DNA of 64,000 bases from Apricaphanius iberus (lineage: Eukaryota; Chordata; Actinopteri; Cyprinodontiformes; Aphaniidae). The DNA lies in the NCBI GenBank assembly GCA_028564705.1, contig JAPXFQ010002633.1, positions 147,001 through 211,000 on the forward strand, written 5' to 3'. The notes beneath the pieces were generated by a model. The model searched no databases, had not been told where the DNA came from, and was given only the letters and a program-made list of their open reading frames with translations. The position numbers and the translations under genes are program-made. Positions 12,255-25,009 of this stretch are shown here, in pieces. Each line of letters begins with the position of its first letter. Within the stretch, counting starts at the first letter, position 1.

Positions 12255-13855
12255 TCCACTCGCTCCTGGTTGACAGAAGAGTTGCCCAAGACTGCAAATT
12301 CAAAAGACCAACCTCTGCACTGCCTGGATTGATTATACGACAGCCTACCACTTGATGTCCCACACATGGATTAACGGATGCTTGAAGCTAAACAACATCA
12401 ACTGGACTCCTAAATTGTTCATTGCGAACTTGATGAGATTGTGTATAACCACCCTTGAGGCCAATGGCAAGCCACTTGCACAAGTGTCCATCAAATGTGG
12501 CATATATCAAGGTGATGTGCTGTCCCCACTACTGTTCTGCATAGGTTTAAACCCCCTAAGCCAAATAATCAACAAGACTGGCTATAGATACCACCTCAAC
12601 AATGGGGCCACAATCAGCCACCTCCTCTACATTGATGACAACAAGCTGTATACTAACAGCGAACAGGACATAGATTCCCTAATCCGCACCACCAGGATCT
12701 ACAGCAATGATATTAGGATGTAATTCAGGCTTGACAAATGTAGTAGGATGGTCACAAAGCAAGGCAAGACAGTCCACACTGAAGGCGTCTCACTCCCAGA
12801 GGGAACAATAACAGACATTGAGGACAGCTACAAGTACCTAGGGATACCACAGGCAAAATGCAACCTCAAAGAGTCAACAAGGGAAGAAGCAACAGCCGTA
12901 TACCTCCAACTAGTGAGACAAGTCCTAAGAAGCCAGCTCAATGCAAATATCAAGTCCAAGGCAATAAACAGCTACGCCCTGCCAGTGATCAAATACCCTG
13001 TGAGAATAATGACGTGTCCAAAGGATGAGATACAGACCACAGATGTTTAGACACGAAAGCTTCTTACCATGCATGGTTGGTTCCATCCCAAATCCAGCAC
13101 CCTGAGACTGTACACACCCCATAAGGAAGGAGGCTGAGTACTGATGAACATGAGAGCCACTATTCAGGATGAAACATCCAAGCTCCATGAGTACATCAAG
13201 GACAAGGCCTCAACCGATGACGTACTCAGTGAATGACTGAGAACATGACAAATGAGTATGTGCTGGAGGAGGAACCATCAAGGGGGGAAAAGCCCCTACA
13301 TGGGATGTACCACCGGAACATAACTGAATTAGCTGATCTCAAGAAATTCTACCAATGGCTAGAGAGGGCTGGCCTACAGGACACCACAGAGGCACTCATT
13401 CTGGCAGCACAAAAGCAGGCTCTGAGCACCAGTGCGATAGAGGCTCAGATCTACCACACCAGACAAGACCCAAGGTTTAGGCTATGTAGACTCATCTGAC
13501 ACAATCTAGCACATAGCAGCAGGGTGTAAGATGCTTGCAGGGAAAGCATACATGGAACGTCATAACCAAGTGGCTGGCATAGTATACAGAAACATATGTG
13601 CAGAGTATGGGCCGGAAACCCCAAGGTCAAAGTGGTAAACTCCTCCAAAGGTGGTGGAGAATAACTGACCGAACCTCCTGTGGGACTTCCAGATCCAGAC
13701 AGACAGGATGGTAATGGCGAACCTCATCGTGGTGGTTGATAAAGAGCAGAGAAAAGCCATTGTGGTGGATGTGGCAATGAGAAAACTTGAGAAATACCAA
13801 AAGCTCAGAGAGGACCTAGAGAAGGCTTGGAAGGGAGGTGATAGTTTTGTGTAGT
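12255..13855 (+). pseudogene. RLE-type LINE ORF relic (RT plus endonuclease region)
   Basis: This is a decayed copy of a non-LTR retrotransposon polyprotein. Reverse transcriptase motifs are readable from 12352: KCGIYQGDVLSPLLFCIGLN (finger/palm), then HLLYIDDNKLY with the catalytic YIDD box, then DSYKYLGIPQA. The frame is continuous from 12352 to about 13236 but carries stops at 12721, 13048, 13135 and 13234. It then shifts at 13233 (HRNITELADLKKFYQWLERA) and again near 13495. A C-x-H-x-C-like region (HIAAGCKMLAGKAYMERHNQ) and an endonuclease region (LLWDFQIQTDRMVMAN, KAIVVDVAM) follow. The PD-type acidic residue expected before VVVDKEQRK seems deleted. Clade is tentatively R4/Rex6/Dong-like. 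The upstream part and 3' end are missing. Confidence 0.88.
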
Positions 13856-14806
13856 ATTGTATTAAAAATGAAATCCTTTTGATCCTGTTAGGACCAGCTT
13901 TAACAGGATGTGGGCCAGCCAGGATAGAGTCAGCTTTGGTGCCCTACCCGAAACACATGCTGGATTTCAACACGCCATTATTCTAAGGAATTCATTCATA
14001 CCCAAAAAAAACCCCAAAAAACTGTGGCAGGTTGCAATGCAACACATCCTCTAAAATTGATTAAAAACAACGAAAACAGTCCAATATGCTTGGGGGCAAG
14101 GGTTAGGTCTGTGCTTGTGACATCAAGGTTTTCAGATATTTGATTAAGGATTATCTACACAAAATATAACAAATTAAAAATATGTACAGTGATACAGACT
14201 TAGCATTATTATTTGGAAACCTATAAAATACCATTTGTACTCAAACTAAACTTAAAAAAATAAAATAATATATACTATTGGGCCCATAAAAACTCAAGGA
14301 TTTGCTCACTAGCCACTATATTAGAATCAGATTGTTTCAGTATGATCTTAGGCTAATGATACAAAAAAGGCATTAGAATGTTAATTATTTAATGGTAAAT
14401 GGAGTTACTGTCTTGTTGAGCTCATATTTCAAGTTTTGCATACATTAAGTAAATATTTTATGATAAGAAATTGAATTAAGCTGACATTTTGTCACATGGG
14501 CTGTTTGAGCTTCAAAGGCTTTTACGTCAATGGATTCATCAAAACCCACATGAGCTCATGCAAGAAGAATCTGGGCTCTGCACTTATCTCACTCTAACCT
14601 AATGCATAGTGACACTGCATTTCTGTATACTTACATATATTTACACAGCAATGACCTACATACTGGCAAATTACATTTGGCAAATGCTTGTACATTCTTC
14701 CTGTCTGACCTTTTCTTTATTATGTATCATGAGGTATACAGTATGTGATTTATCCAAAATGGTGACCCTTCAATTCTATGGAAGGAAGGTTTGTTTGTTT
14801 ACTCCA
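13856..14806. other. No gene seen
   Basis: The first roughly 130 bp may still be LINE 3' sequence, but I cannot align it. The rest is anonymous AT-rich DNA. A 76-codon plus-strand open frame (14609-14839) is hydrophobic and low-complexity and shows no family match. Confidence 0.5.
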
Positions 14807-15862
14807 GACCAAATGTTTTTGTTTTTGTTTTTTTTCTGAGTAAATGCAACAGAACTAGAGTTTCTCAACTAACGAATATGTGTACCTAGGTCTTAAAGCT
14901 ATTGGACAGCTAAACACGTAAGTATGAAAAACGACAACAAAGCCATGTGAAAATAGGTCCACAAACAATGGAGAGTGCTGTTCTTATTGTTTTTTCTGGC
15001 ATTATGGTTAATACACAGTGGGTTGCAATGTTTCCTTATCTGACTGCTTTTTTTAATTATGACTGAACAATCTGCAGGGTGTCTGTCATTTTGACAGATT
15101 AGTATTCAAACCCCTGATAATTTAGTGCAAATGCACAGACATTTTCAACTTTGCACACAAAGTACAGGTCAAGCAAAAAAAAATATTCCCATGCCAGCAT
15201 CATCTCAGACCTGGACACTGTACTCAATGCATATGGTTTACCGGGATCTGACAGTGCATTAAAGATTTACTGCGGCTTTGGAGCGCATCTGTGACTGGCT
15301 GAACTGGTGGCACAACACTGGACACAGGCTGTCAGTGACAGCTCCCTGCGGTTTAACTACTGATGCAAAAAGAGCACATCCAGTGGGATTTCCTCCCACT
15401 GAAGCAAACAGAAAAGCTTGTTCTTCAGAGAGTTTTGCAGTTTTATGATCACTTCAACTGGATAAATGTTACCCGATTTCAAAACTATGGCTGAAGTGGC
15501 GCTTCAGCCTCCCTTATGCACAGGAATGTCATGGCAGGTGAAATGTTCAAAATGCATGTAGTTAATTAATCCGCACACTGTGTGAAAGCATGTTGTGGAT
15601 TCTTTGTTTAATCTGTTTGGATTTAACTGGTCAATAATGGATAATATTTGGTTAACATGACGCTGTGTATTATCCATAACACCATAAGGACGATCAGAAC
15701 AGGAGTCCCCATTGTTTATTTTGACCTATTTTCACATGGCTTCTGTTTAACAATCAAATGGCTGAAAGACCTAAGTAAAAGTGTTGAGAAACAATGGTCC
15801 TGCTGCATTTACTCAGTGTAAATAGGAACTGCAGCAAAAAAACAAACAAAAAACATTTGGTC
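14807..15862. mobile_element. 1,056-bp element with long inverted arms, family unknown
   Basis: The left arm (14807-15022) and right arm (15662-15862) are inverted copies of each other. Matching blocks in order from the outside are GACCAAATGTTTT, TGAGTAAATGCA, TTTCTCAA, CCTAGGTCTT against CTTAGGTCTT, AAGCCATGTGAAAATAGGTC, AAACAATGG, TGCTGTTCTTAT against TCCTGTTCTGAT, and ATAATACACAG-like sequence at the inner edge. Long arms with no coding frame suit a non-autonomous DNA transposon. I see no clean target duplication and cannot name the superfamily. Part of the interior recurs at 52340-52600. Confidence 0.75.
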
Positions 15863-16718
15863 CTAACAAAACAAGTGGACTAAAAGACCGTCCCGGTGTG
15901 AATGGACTTGGACTTCGTACAGAGCCTCTCACACAAGCACATGCAGGCACACATTAGTGCTATACTGATGTCTAGTTTTTAGTGGTTTAATAAGCTATCA
16001 AGTCAGTTGCAGACATACTTGCATTCAAACATGCACAGAAACATAAACACACACAAACACATACAAAAAATGAGCACTGATGAGTGAGGAATTAAAGTGG
16101 GCTTTTAAGCTACCATTTGGTTCTGTCAGTGGTGTCTTTGATATCACATTTGTGTATTACTGCCTCTGCGATTTGCAATAATGTTGTTGAAACTTTTGCA
16201 TAACCCAGTTATGCAGTTCGCAAGAGGAGACGTGCACACACACACACACACACAAACTCACTCTGTTCTATGTGATGACCAACAGCATTATCAACTGTTG
16301 CAGTGAAAAAAGGAAATCTCCCTTGTGCTTCCATCTGTCTTCAAACTTCACCTGAATTTTTTTTTTCACTGCTATGTTTTAGCAAAATATGTATGTATTT
16401 TTTTTAGTATGTTGTATTTTATTATTTCTAAACATCATCTTAACCAGAATCAGGTTAGCTTATCCGCACCTGCACCTAGCAAAGAGACAAGCTAAAGAAA
16501 TTCACTACTTCTGGCCAACTAAGTTGAAGAAATCAAAGCTGCAAGAGTTTTAAGTTTAATGCATTATGTAAAAGATAGTCCTCCATCAATGTAACAAATG
16601 ATTGATAAGTTAATGTGGCATTATGGAGAATTTATTTATGTTTCAAAGTTTTCTTAATGTTTCAAATTCATTCCCTAGCTACCAAGGGCTACAGTAAGAA
16701 AAACAAAGAAAACTCTTA
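15863..16718. other. No gene seen; (CA)n tract
   Basis: A CA microsatellite lies at 16235-16254 and CA-rich sequence near 16047-16066. No recognisable gene. Confidence 0.55.
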
Positions 16719-17473
16719 AGCTGCATTCAGACCGCATCCGTTGGATACGTCAAGCAACGCATCCAACAGATGAAGTTTGATGTATGTACTTTTTGGCTTC
16801 CATAGCCTGCTTCTGAGGAAAAAACAACACATGGGCGGAGCTTCCTCTGTTGCCGCACGTTCTGCACTATGGTGGATTGTAACGAGAGAGTGGCTTGGCT
16901 TTATTAGCTAGATAAAGCTAGACAACGTTGACATCGGGTGCATCAGCGCCCATTCTTCAGATGTGTTCTGAGTTTGGGGAGTTTAACCATTTGCTCCAGG
17001 AGCTGCGTATGGATGAGGTTCGCTCTCCCGTACCTAATTTTATGACCTCCTCGGCCGCATCAGAGCTTAAATCTCCTACCAGGACATCAACTACAGGTTC
17101 TCTGTTCCTCTTTAGGAGCTCCTGTCCATCTGACTTCGGTAAGTGTTATTTATGATTTTTTAAATCTGCGTTTGTTGAAAATGTTTTCACTGGGCCCGCG
17201 CTTCATTCAAGATACGGCGTATAGTGACATTACTACAGTGAGACGCTCTGATTGGTTGCCGCACTGCATTGGATCCGTCAAAAGTTCAGTTTGCTGAACT
17301 TCTGTAATGCATGCATTGGTACGTTGCCGTATGAAACGCAAGCGTCGTTGACGGAGCCAACGTACTCAACGCAATGCAGAGCCCTTGACGTACCTCTGAC
17401 GTACTCCACCATAGACTTTACATGTAATCTTGCCGCAGCTAACGCAGACCAAATGTGCGGTGTGAATGCAGCT
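16719..17473 (+). mobile_element. PIF/Harbinger-derived element, 755 bp
   Basis: The ends are inverted repeats: AGCTGCATTCAGACCGC on the left and, read backwards, AGCTGCATTCACACCGC on the right. They are flanked by TTA at 16716-16718 and TTA at 17474-17476, the 3-bp TWA-type target duplication of PIF/Harbinger transposons. The interior holds a broken transposase exon (16950-17145), which supports the class assignment. CpG-bearing subterminal sequence such as GTACGTTGCCGTATG is unlike the flanks. The element is internally deleted and cannot be autonomous. Confidence 0.85.
16950..17145 (+). pseudogene. PIF/Harbinger transposase exon relic
   Basis: One frame begins GEFNHLLQELRMDEVRS and then loses similarity. 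The next frame picks it up as FYDLLGRIRA, a stop, ISYQDINYRFSVPL, a stop, then ELLSI. This order fits the N-terminal part of Harbinger transposases (FDxLL...ISxxDTNYR...PPxERLxIxLR in general form), leading into the nuclease domain, which is absent. A frameshift near 17025 and three stops show it is dead. A GGTAAGT word at 17140-17146 immediately follows, a plausible old splice donor. Confidence 0.75.
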
Positions 17474-18294
17474 TTAGAGACTGGAGTAGGATTAACATCA
17501 AAGATGCATTAAAAAAATTGAGATACCTTCCAATCTTAAAAGGCTTCAAAAAGGAAGCAGTTTTGGCAACATTTCTCTGTAACAGGTAAGACAATCACAT
17601 TCAGTAAAGCAAATCGTTATAACATTTTATTAATAAAGTACACAATAAGATGATGTGAAATAACAGGTGCAGCACATGCATAATTGTCCAGGTGGGGCTT
17701 TGCTATCGATCCTAGATGATTCCACCTCTTTCAGAGTCATATTTCCTCTATAGCGACAATAAGAGGATGGGTAAAAGAACTGATTGCTTGACTAAGCTGC
17801 CCATCAGCTTTAGCCCGACCTTGTGCAGTTGGAGCTTAGTCAAACTGACCATGAGATACAGCTCCAAGCTTATGTAAGCAGTGACACTGACTGACTTTGC
17901 TACTTAGCTAAGTGAGTTGTTCCATCTGATGACTGAACCTTTGCCCATATTTGTTTGTGTATGGCAAATATGGTTTCTGATAGGTCGCAATCTTAATTAG
18001 TGCGTGTTCTGTTAGATTGCAGTATAAAATGCAGCTATCAGTGACATCAAGTTTTGTTTATATCTGTTTTATATGTTGCAGTATGTTGTATTCTGCCTCC
18101 ATCCTCATCATACCCCTAAATAAAATGATGTTTCTACTAGTTGCCTTCAGAAATCACCATAATAGCAGACTCAACATGTGATGGATGTAATATCCATGTA
18201 TATACAGTTTTTCTGTTCATGCTTCAGATGTTTATTAGGGAACATTGGTAATTAAGGTTCACCATTAAGACAAACTAACAAAATAAAAAAAGTC
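17474..18294. other. No gene seen
   Basis: Anonymous sequence without a recognisable repeat or gene. A TTTGTGTATGGCAAATATGG stretch at about 17953 is not diagnostic. Confidence 0.55.
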
Positions 18295-18425
18295 AAAGTT
18301 ATGGAGAAATTGAAAGTAGGTTTAACTTATAAAACAATATTCCAGCCTTTCTCACAGAGCACTCTGTAGTCCGTCATCGGAAATTAGAAAGATTAGGGCA
18401 CCACTCAAAACCTGCCAAGGCAGGA
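18295..18425 (+). pseudogene. Tc1 transposase N-terminal relic
   Basis: Read in one frame the segment gives KVMEKLKVGLTYKTIFQPFS, then QSTL, a stop, SVIGN, a stop, KD, a stop, GTTQNLPRQ. This matches the helix-turn-helix region of fish Tc1 transposases, which bind the terminal repeats. Three in-frame stops and loss of everything downstream make it a relic. It appears to belong to the same Tc1 lineage as the fragments at 41.3-42.5 kb and 53.4 kb. Confidence 0.75.
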
Positions 18426-20985
18426 CCTTTCACATACGGTCATGTGGAAAACTTTGATTGCTTGGTATTGCAATATTTTAGGGTGTCCTAATTTGTTGCC
18501 ATGATAGTAACTGACATGCTTGTCAAAGGAGACCTGATGACAAGCCCGTGGTAACCCTGAAGCCAAGAGTGTATGTGATTTCTATTCATGTTCACAACTA
18601 TTATAAACTATTGCTAGGCAAGATATCAAGGAGCAGTAACCACTGTATCAGCAACTTTACAATATTACAGTCATAATATACTTATTTGGACAGATTTAGC
18701 AAAGTTTTATAGGTAGAGATGTTAATTTTTTTAAAATCTTAAGGATATTGTAAAGATCGAAGAGTCAGTAAAAATATTGGTTAATTCTATCAATATAATA
18801 AATATTATCTTAATAAATATTTTCTTGATGCTGAAGAGCCCTGTTATAAAAAGTTACCTAATCGTGTAAACATTCTGTAATTTGCCATTTTGACTGATTA
18901 TATTAGTCTGTAAGTTGTAAAAGAATGTTGATCAGAAGTGAAGATTCAAATTAAAAAATTAAAAAATCAACATTTCTTACCAGAGCTCCAGGCCCATTGT
19001 CAATTAACTTATCTCTTTATATCTAGATGACTCCAGACAGATGTCGTTTCAGTAGCTAAAAAGATCCACATGGGTTTACTCTTTGATGAAAAACAAAGAA
19101 ACAGGGGTGAAATGGTCTAATTACCATGATATCTGTTTTATGCCATTTCTTTTTTGTACATGCCTGAGTTGCAACAGATGTTTACAGTGTAAATAAAGTG
19201 GAATATATTTAATCTGGCATGTAAATATTTGCTGTAAACCATAAACATACATTCACATATGATTTAAACAGTAAACCAGTGAATGAATGTTGTGAGTTCT
19301 CTAGACTATTTAGACTATTGTTTACCATGTAGGCAGAGTTCGATTAATTACTATTTGTTGAACTCTCCTGTTAACTTCTACATTAGTGTATGTCATCAGC
19401 ATAACTCTCTGCTGAAAATCCTGGACTGTGGATGTGTGTGATAGAAAATGTGAGTGTGTGATTTTAATTTGTGCCTCCATTTAAACGACCTAGAAAATGC
19501 ATGTGTTGCTCAGCGGTGGTTTATTTAACAAGAGAGCAGTGATGCAAAGGAGTTGCTATTAGGAGGTAGTGTGCTGGGACTTGGTATGTGGGAGAGGTCT
19601 GCGGTGACTCTTAATCATTCTTTCCCATATTCCCCACAGGAAATGTGTTTATAGCTGCTTTTGATATTCAGTCTTTTTATGTAAAGGGGAAGAAGTGCTT
19701 CCACTAGCCAGGTGCACATTCATTTTTCTCAGTTGAGTAATAATTACTGCTGGATCCTCAGTGATTCTGGTGATTTTGGAGTAATTTGTTCTAAACTTAA
19801 TCCATTCATATACACCCGGATATTACCAAAGCCACAGAAATCATAAATTATGACTTTCTGTTCTACTTTTACAAACATAAATTAAGAATGTATGTTGTGC
19901 TGACATTAATGGATAGACATGGAGCCAGTGATGCTAATAGTCGATGATGTCAGAAACCGCTACTGAACATATCTGGTAGAATCACTCATCTTTTTTCTAC
20001 CCTAGGTTTTATTAGCTAAAGCCTAATTCCTTACAAATTAGTGTCACTGTACAGAAAAAACGGCAGTCTCGGAAAACTTAATGGCTTTAATGTAACTAAA
20101 TTATTTTATATTGGATATAAGATTAATAATATCCAATTACATACAAAATAAAATCCATGTTAAAAAAAGTTAACTTCCCCTTTAATCTACCTCCAGATAG
20201 TCGAGGTTTTCAGTTATTTTATTAGTCACTGTTAAAGAGATTCAAGACAAATAACCCACAACAAAGTCTGTCTAACAAAGTCTCAGGGTATTTTTGTATT
20301 TTGTGAAAGATAAAGACTTATACTTATACTTAATAAAATAAAATAAAACATGCAATAAAACAGTAGCTTTACTAATCACTCAAAATCCTATAAACAAAAT
20401 AAGAATATATCTTATTTTTCATAATCATGTTAGGACAGTGGATTAGTCATCTATCGATTGGTTGGCATCCATTACTAGAAGCCGTCAGAAACCGGTAAAA
20501 GCCTTGTGCACTGAACTTTTTTGTGTATAAATAAAACCCATCTCGTCCTGATATGGCAGAATGCACAGCAGCAGTATCTAACAGCATAACTAAGGGATTA
20601 ATTTGACCTGCTTAGCCTTGTAAGATTAGTTATCATGTGACCAAGATATTTTAAGATTTTGAGATTTGTTGAACATTCAAATGAAGCATGGATGAGAGCT
20701 ATGAAAAATTGTCAACAATTTGAACTGTTCGTTCTTGGGCAAGATCATACTTAATCAGCAGCTTGTTCTTAATGCAATCCAAACAGGAAGATCATACTTA
20801 ACTACCTAAAAATTCTGAACTCAATTTACACATGGTAGTTCTGGCTCATTTATATATTTTATCTACTACAATTTAAAAAAATATAGGTTATGAACATGGC
20901 AGTAGGAACATATATTTCCAAAGGGGTGCTGCAACTAGTCACATGCACATGTCACAAGCACACACCCACACATACAAATAAATAT
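18426..20985. other. No gene seen
   Basis: Anonymous AT-rich sequence. No open frame of note, no RNA gene and no clear repeat beyond short A/T runs. Confidence 0.55.
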
Positions 20986-22740
20986 TAGGGTTGTAGCTGA
21001 ACCCGAATACGGTATTCGGAAAGGCACAAATAACGTTGATTTTTAAAAATACTTATTCGGAACAAATACTTAAATACATCTTTGTATTCGGGAGGAAGAA
21101 AAACTTGTATCAAAAAGGTGCGTTTCATCCGCAGCGCACGGACCCCAGGTGAGTGAGTGAGTGGAGTCAGGGATGGGAGGGGAAAGGATGTGACTCACCA
21201 CAGCAACAGAGAAGGGATGAAGAAGCGAAAAAACTTAAAGGGATACCAGGCAAGTCTGAGTGTTTTCTCTACGATGCCCCCCCTAGCGTTCGTTAGTAAA
21301 TTTTGCTTTCAAACACACTGTCGTAAAAACGAAATGTTACCCCATCTCTGCTTTATTTATTTAGCCCATTTATTTGTTTGTGATGGCCACAAGTAATGAC
21401 GAGACCAGTGGCATTTGCCAACATTGCCAGTCACAAATGTTTTTGTAGCTCGATCATGATATGTACGACATGATTATTATTCCCTATTATCATACGCGTT
21501 GACTTAGTGACATAAAATAAAAGTGTAGGCCATCGTAATTCAACTCACATCTGTAAAGTAAGTGAGATATTGCGAGGTCTGTATCCGTCTTGGAGCCTTC
21601 GGTGTCTTTTAGCTTTTAGTTTGACCAATATTGATGTGTGTGCGAGCTCTCACTCGGTCTGAAGCTCTTTTTCTTTTCTTGGCATCTTCCGTCAAGGGTT
21701 GTCGCTGCTTCTTAGCCGGCTCTGCCATCAGTTTGCCACACTCGCTAGCCGGGTTTCGTTAGCCTGCCTCAGTGTTGGGGATGCGTGCCGAAAACTGATC
21801 CTGTCTGAGACTTTGCGAGAATGAAGGACACCAGGTACTGTACACTGAACTTGCAAGTGGGATATTCTTCCTACAGGCAGTAGGGGCGGGCAAGAGAGGC
21901 TTCATTCGCCCTGTAATGAGTCATTTAACCATATAACGACTTACGAAGATGATTAATTAACATGAAAACATTGCCTGGTGTCTTTTTAACTAGATGGCTA
22001 TTTTTGTTGAAAGGATTTTTGGAACTTAACTGGGTTTTGCAGGCAGTTTATAACTTTCGGTAAGCGGAGTTGGAATTAGTGCTGCATTAGTATTAACATC
22101 TTCAGTCAGATGCCTGTTAATTTAGACAATATTCTGTTGAAATAATAATGTTAATGTTCGGTTAAAATGGTTAAAACAAGGCTTGTCTGCTGCTAAACCA
22201 TAGTCATTCACCTGCCAAAAACACTTGCTCAAGTTCTGTGTGGAACACATTTTAAGTATATGCTGCAGATAAAGCCAAAGTAAAATGCATTTACAAAAGT
22301 CAAATTAACAGAACAGAGACATCAAACATCTGTCAATATCTGCTATGCATAATCACATGCACTCAAAGCATCCTCTCCGGGTGCTGTGTGCCACCCCCCA
22401 AACACACGCACATGCACACTCACACTAACAAACAAGCACCAATCCTCCCACCAACACCAGTATTATCACGACCATGTTCTGTCAATCCATCCACAAGCAC
22501 CAAATCATCCTGACAGCCATGTTCCGCCACTGTTGGTTTCTTTTCAATGATGTTCCTGTTACATGTTCATTGCTGGATTTATGGAAAAACATCAACCAAT
22601 ATTGCATATCCATAATTATTATAATAGATAATTAAATATAATATAGAAGTGTAATACGTAAAAATTGATTTTTACGCCTATTTTGAATTTTGCTCGAATA
22701 CAATACTTTTCACCCTCAACAAATACAAATACAGATACTG
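20986..22740 (+). mobile_element. hAT-like element, about 1.75 kb
   Basis: The left edge (TAGGGTTGTAGCTGAACCCG, then ATACGGTATTCGG) and right edge (GCTCGAATACAATAC, then AAATACAAATACAGATAC) carry the ATTCG/AATAC words seen at opposite ends of one group of fish hAT transposons. The interior is CpG-richer than its surroundings (for example 21590-21790) and has no intact transposase. I could not confirm an 8-bp target duplication, and the right end abuts a SINE. The boundaries are therefore provisional. Confidence 0.4.
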
Positions 22741-22751
22741 GCTGATTTATT

Positions 22752-22944
22752 GCAGGGAAACACAGCTACAGACAGGACAAACAACCATGCACACACACTC
22801 ACACCTAAGGACAATTTAGAGAGACCAATTAATCTAACAGTCATGTTTTTTGGACTGTAGGAGGAAGCTGGACTACCTGAATGGAACCCATGCATGGTAA
22901 GAACAAGCTCCATGCAGAGAGACCCTGGGCCGGGATACGAACCC

Positions 22945-22949
<5 letters not shown>
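22752..22949 (-). mobile_element. tRNA-derived SINE, head and middle
   Basis: On the minus strand it starts next to a TA tract with GTTGTGGGTTCGTATCCC. That contains a pol III B-box-like word (22932-22943). The GCATGGAGCTTGTTC, TCCTACAGTCCAAA, ATTGGTCTCTCTAAATTG and CCTTAGGTGTGAGTG blocks of the teleost SINE follow. It is the complementary half of the family fragment at 3715-3835. The A-box side has been replaced by the TA microsatellite. Confidence 0.75.

Positions 22950-23015
<66 letters not shown>
22949..23015. repeat. (TA)n microsatellite
   Basis: An uninterrupted TA tract of about 65 bp abutting the SINE head. Open frames through it are artefacts. Confidence 0.95.
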
Positions 23016-23016
<1 letters not shown>

Positions 23017-25009
23017 TGAATAAGCTCTTAGTCTCTTATTTTTCCATCCCTCAGAATACAAAGTGATCTTGTAGCCTTCCGGAAGGCTCAGTGGTAGTTT
23101 TGGCAGCCGTTAGATGGCAGTGGACCCAGGTGCAGGGATATTTGATGCACCTAAACCCTCCGAGTTCACATAGGGAGACTGGTTATTATTTATTTATTTA
23201 TTTCTGTTTTGGAAGAGGTTCCCTGTGGAGTCCAGAAAAAAAATGAATAGTGAAAGCTGAACTCTTTTTATTTTTATTTTATATATCTCAACGTTAAATG
23301 TACACCCATTTGTACACTTTCATTTGTTTGTCTTTTAGGTCATAAGCTAAGTTTAATTAGCTTAAACAATTTTAAAAAAATATTTCTATTTACAGCCAAA
23401 TTGTTGCTTATTTCACTCTTTTTTTCAGGAACGACATGGTGGATGGAGATATTTATTTTCGACACCACAGTTCCCTACATTTGTATGTCTCTCCAGGTTT
23501 AAATTGAACTCAACTTGCTTGGTGTGTGTAGTCTTTGCTTTCAGATATCACAAAGCATGTGTATGTGTGTGTGTGTGTGTGTGTGTGTAAGCTTAGGTAC
23601 ATCTTGTCTTAGAGGAGTTGAAAGATTAACTGGATCAGATGACAGATACTGTACAACTGCTATATACCATCATATGTATACACACATACACATATAAACA
23701 CACAATTTTATCCACCTGATGCTGACAGATGTTCACTCTTACACTCATCTAGATACATTCCTTCGAGAACACAAATTTCATCCTTCTCAACCCCCTCTGT
23801 GAACATTTCCTCTTATTTTCATCTGTTCACTCATTTTCCCTTCATCCTTAGACCTTTAACAGATCTTCCTTCTCTTATTCGTTCCTGTTATATTTCTCCT
23901 CATCATCCTCTCAGTTCAGTTCATCTTAAAAATATTTTTGCTATATTTTCATAGCAGTGATATACCCTTTAGTTAGTTTTATCAGTTTGCAAGCATCTTA
24001 TAATATATTTAAGTTGGAAACCGTTGCCGACAGGAAGAGCTGTAGTACTTTGGCACAGACAGAGGCATGAGGTGGAAAAAAGGAGAGAGAAGTAGTGAGA
24101 GGCAGCATAGATGGCACACACAGAAAAAAGCAGCACTCTGGGGATGAGACGCTCTGATGGACGAGAAAGTCAACGCACTCAGCTGAGAGACGGAACATGC
24201 AGAAAGAGGGAGAAATGGAAAACAGTAAGAGGGATAGAGTACCTTCTGGGATAAAGAGGATTTTGAGGTAAAATGTAGGGAGTAATCGAGGACATGTATA
24301 TCAACTTTGAAGGGAACAATGTTTTTATTTTTTTATTTTAAATAAAGTATATCCAATTTCTAATGCAGGATTGTAATTTTTAAAAGGCTCGTTTTTTGAA
24401 ATTGTGAGTTTTTTTTCATAAAGTGAATAGCATAAAAAAATCGGGGTCAGCTGATGTCAGAGGGGGTTATAAGGACTTTCAGTAGATCATGAGAATAATC
24501 ATTAGGGACGAATGCTCACGACAATGTGGTTTTCAAGTTGATTTGCTGGCCTTAGTAAGCAGAATCCTGGAAAACCCTTTCAACATATTGTGGTGTGGCT
24601 TCTCAACCATTTTTATCCAGTGAGAAAAAAACAAAATTTTCCTGCAGAAATGCTGGATTAAAATGACAATGATCAGATATGAGTGTTCCAGCTGTAACAA
24701 ATTTGGTCTTACATGTTATGAGCTTGAACATGACTTCATCCACAAGCCATAATCAATACTAAGCTGTTTGCCAAGTCTATAGCAAATGGTAAGGATTTTG
24801 GTTGTCTTCCAGACTTAAGATATGCTATTTTTGCTCATTTTTATTTTATTTTATTGCATTTTGACTATATTTCCATTTTAAAATTGCCAATGCCTAATAT
24901 CACCTCAGCTATTTATGTGACATGCTTGCAAAGAAATCATACAGTTGATATTTAATGACATGATTGAACGTATTCATCAAGTACAATTGTTCAACTGCTT
25001 TATGACATA
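23016..25009. other. No confident gene; (GT)n tract
   Basis: A GT microsatellite lies at 23558-23588. A weak candidate terminal exon at 23429-23502 is discussed under findings. A GGCTCAGTGGTAGT word at about 23087 recalls a SINE A-box, but no B-box follows. Otherwise anonymous. Confidence 0.5.
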
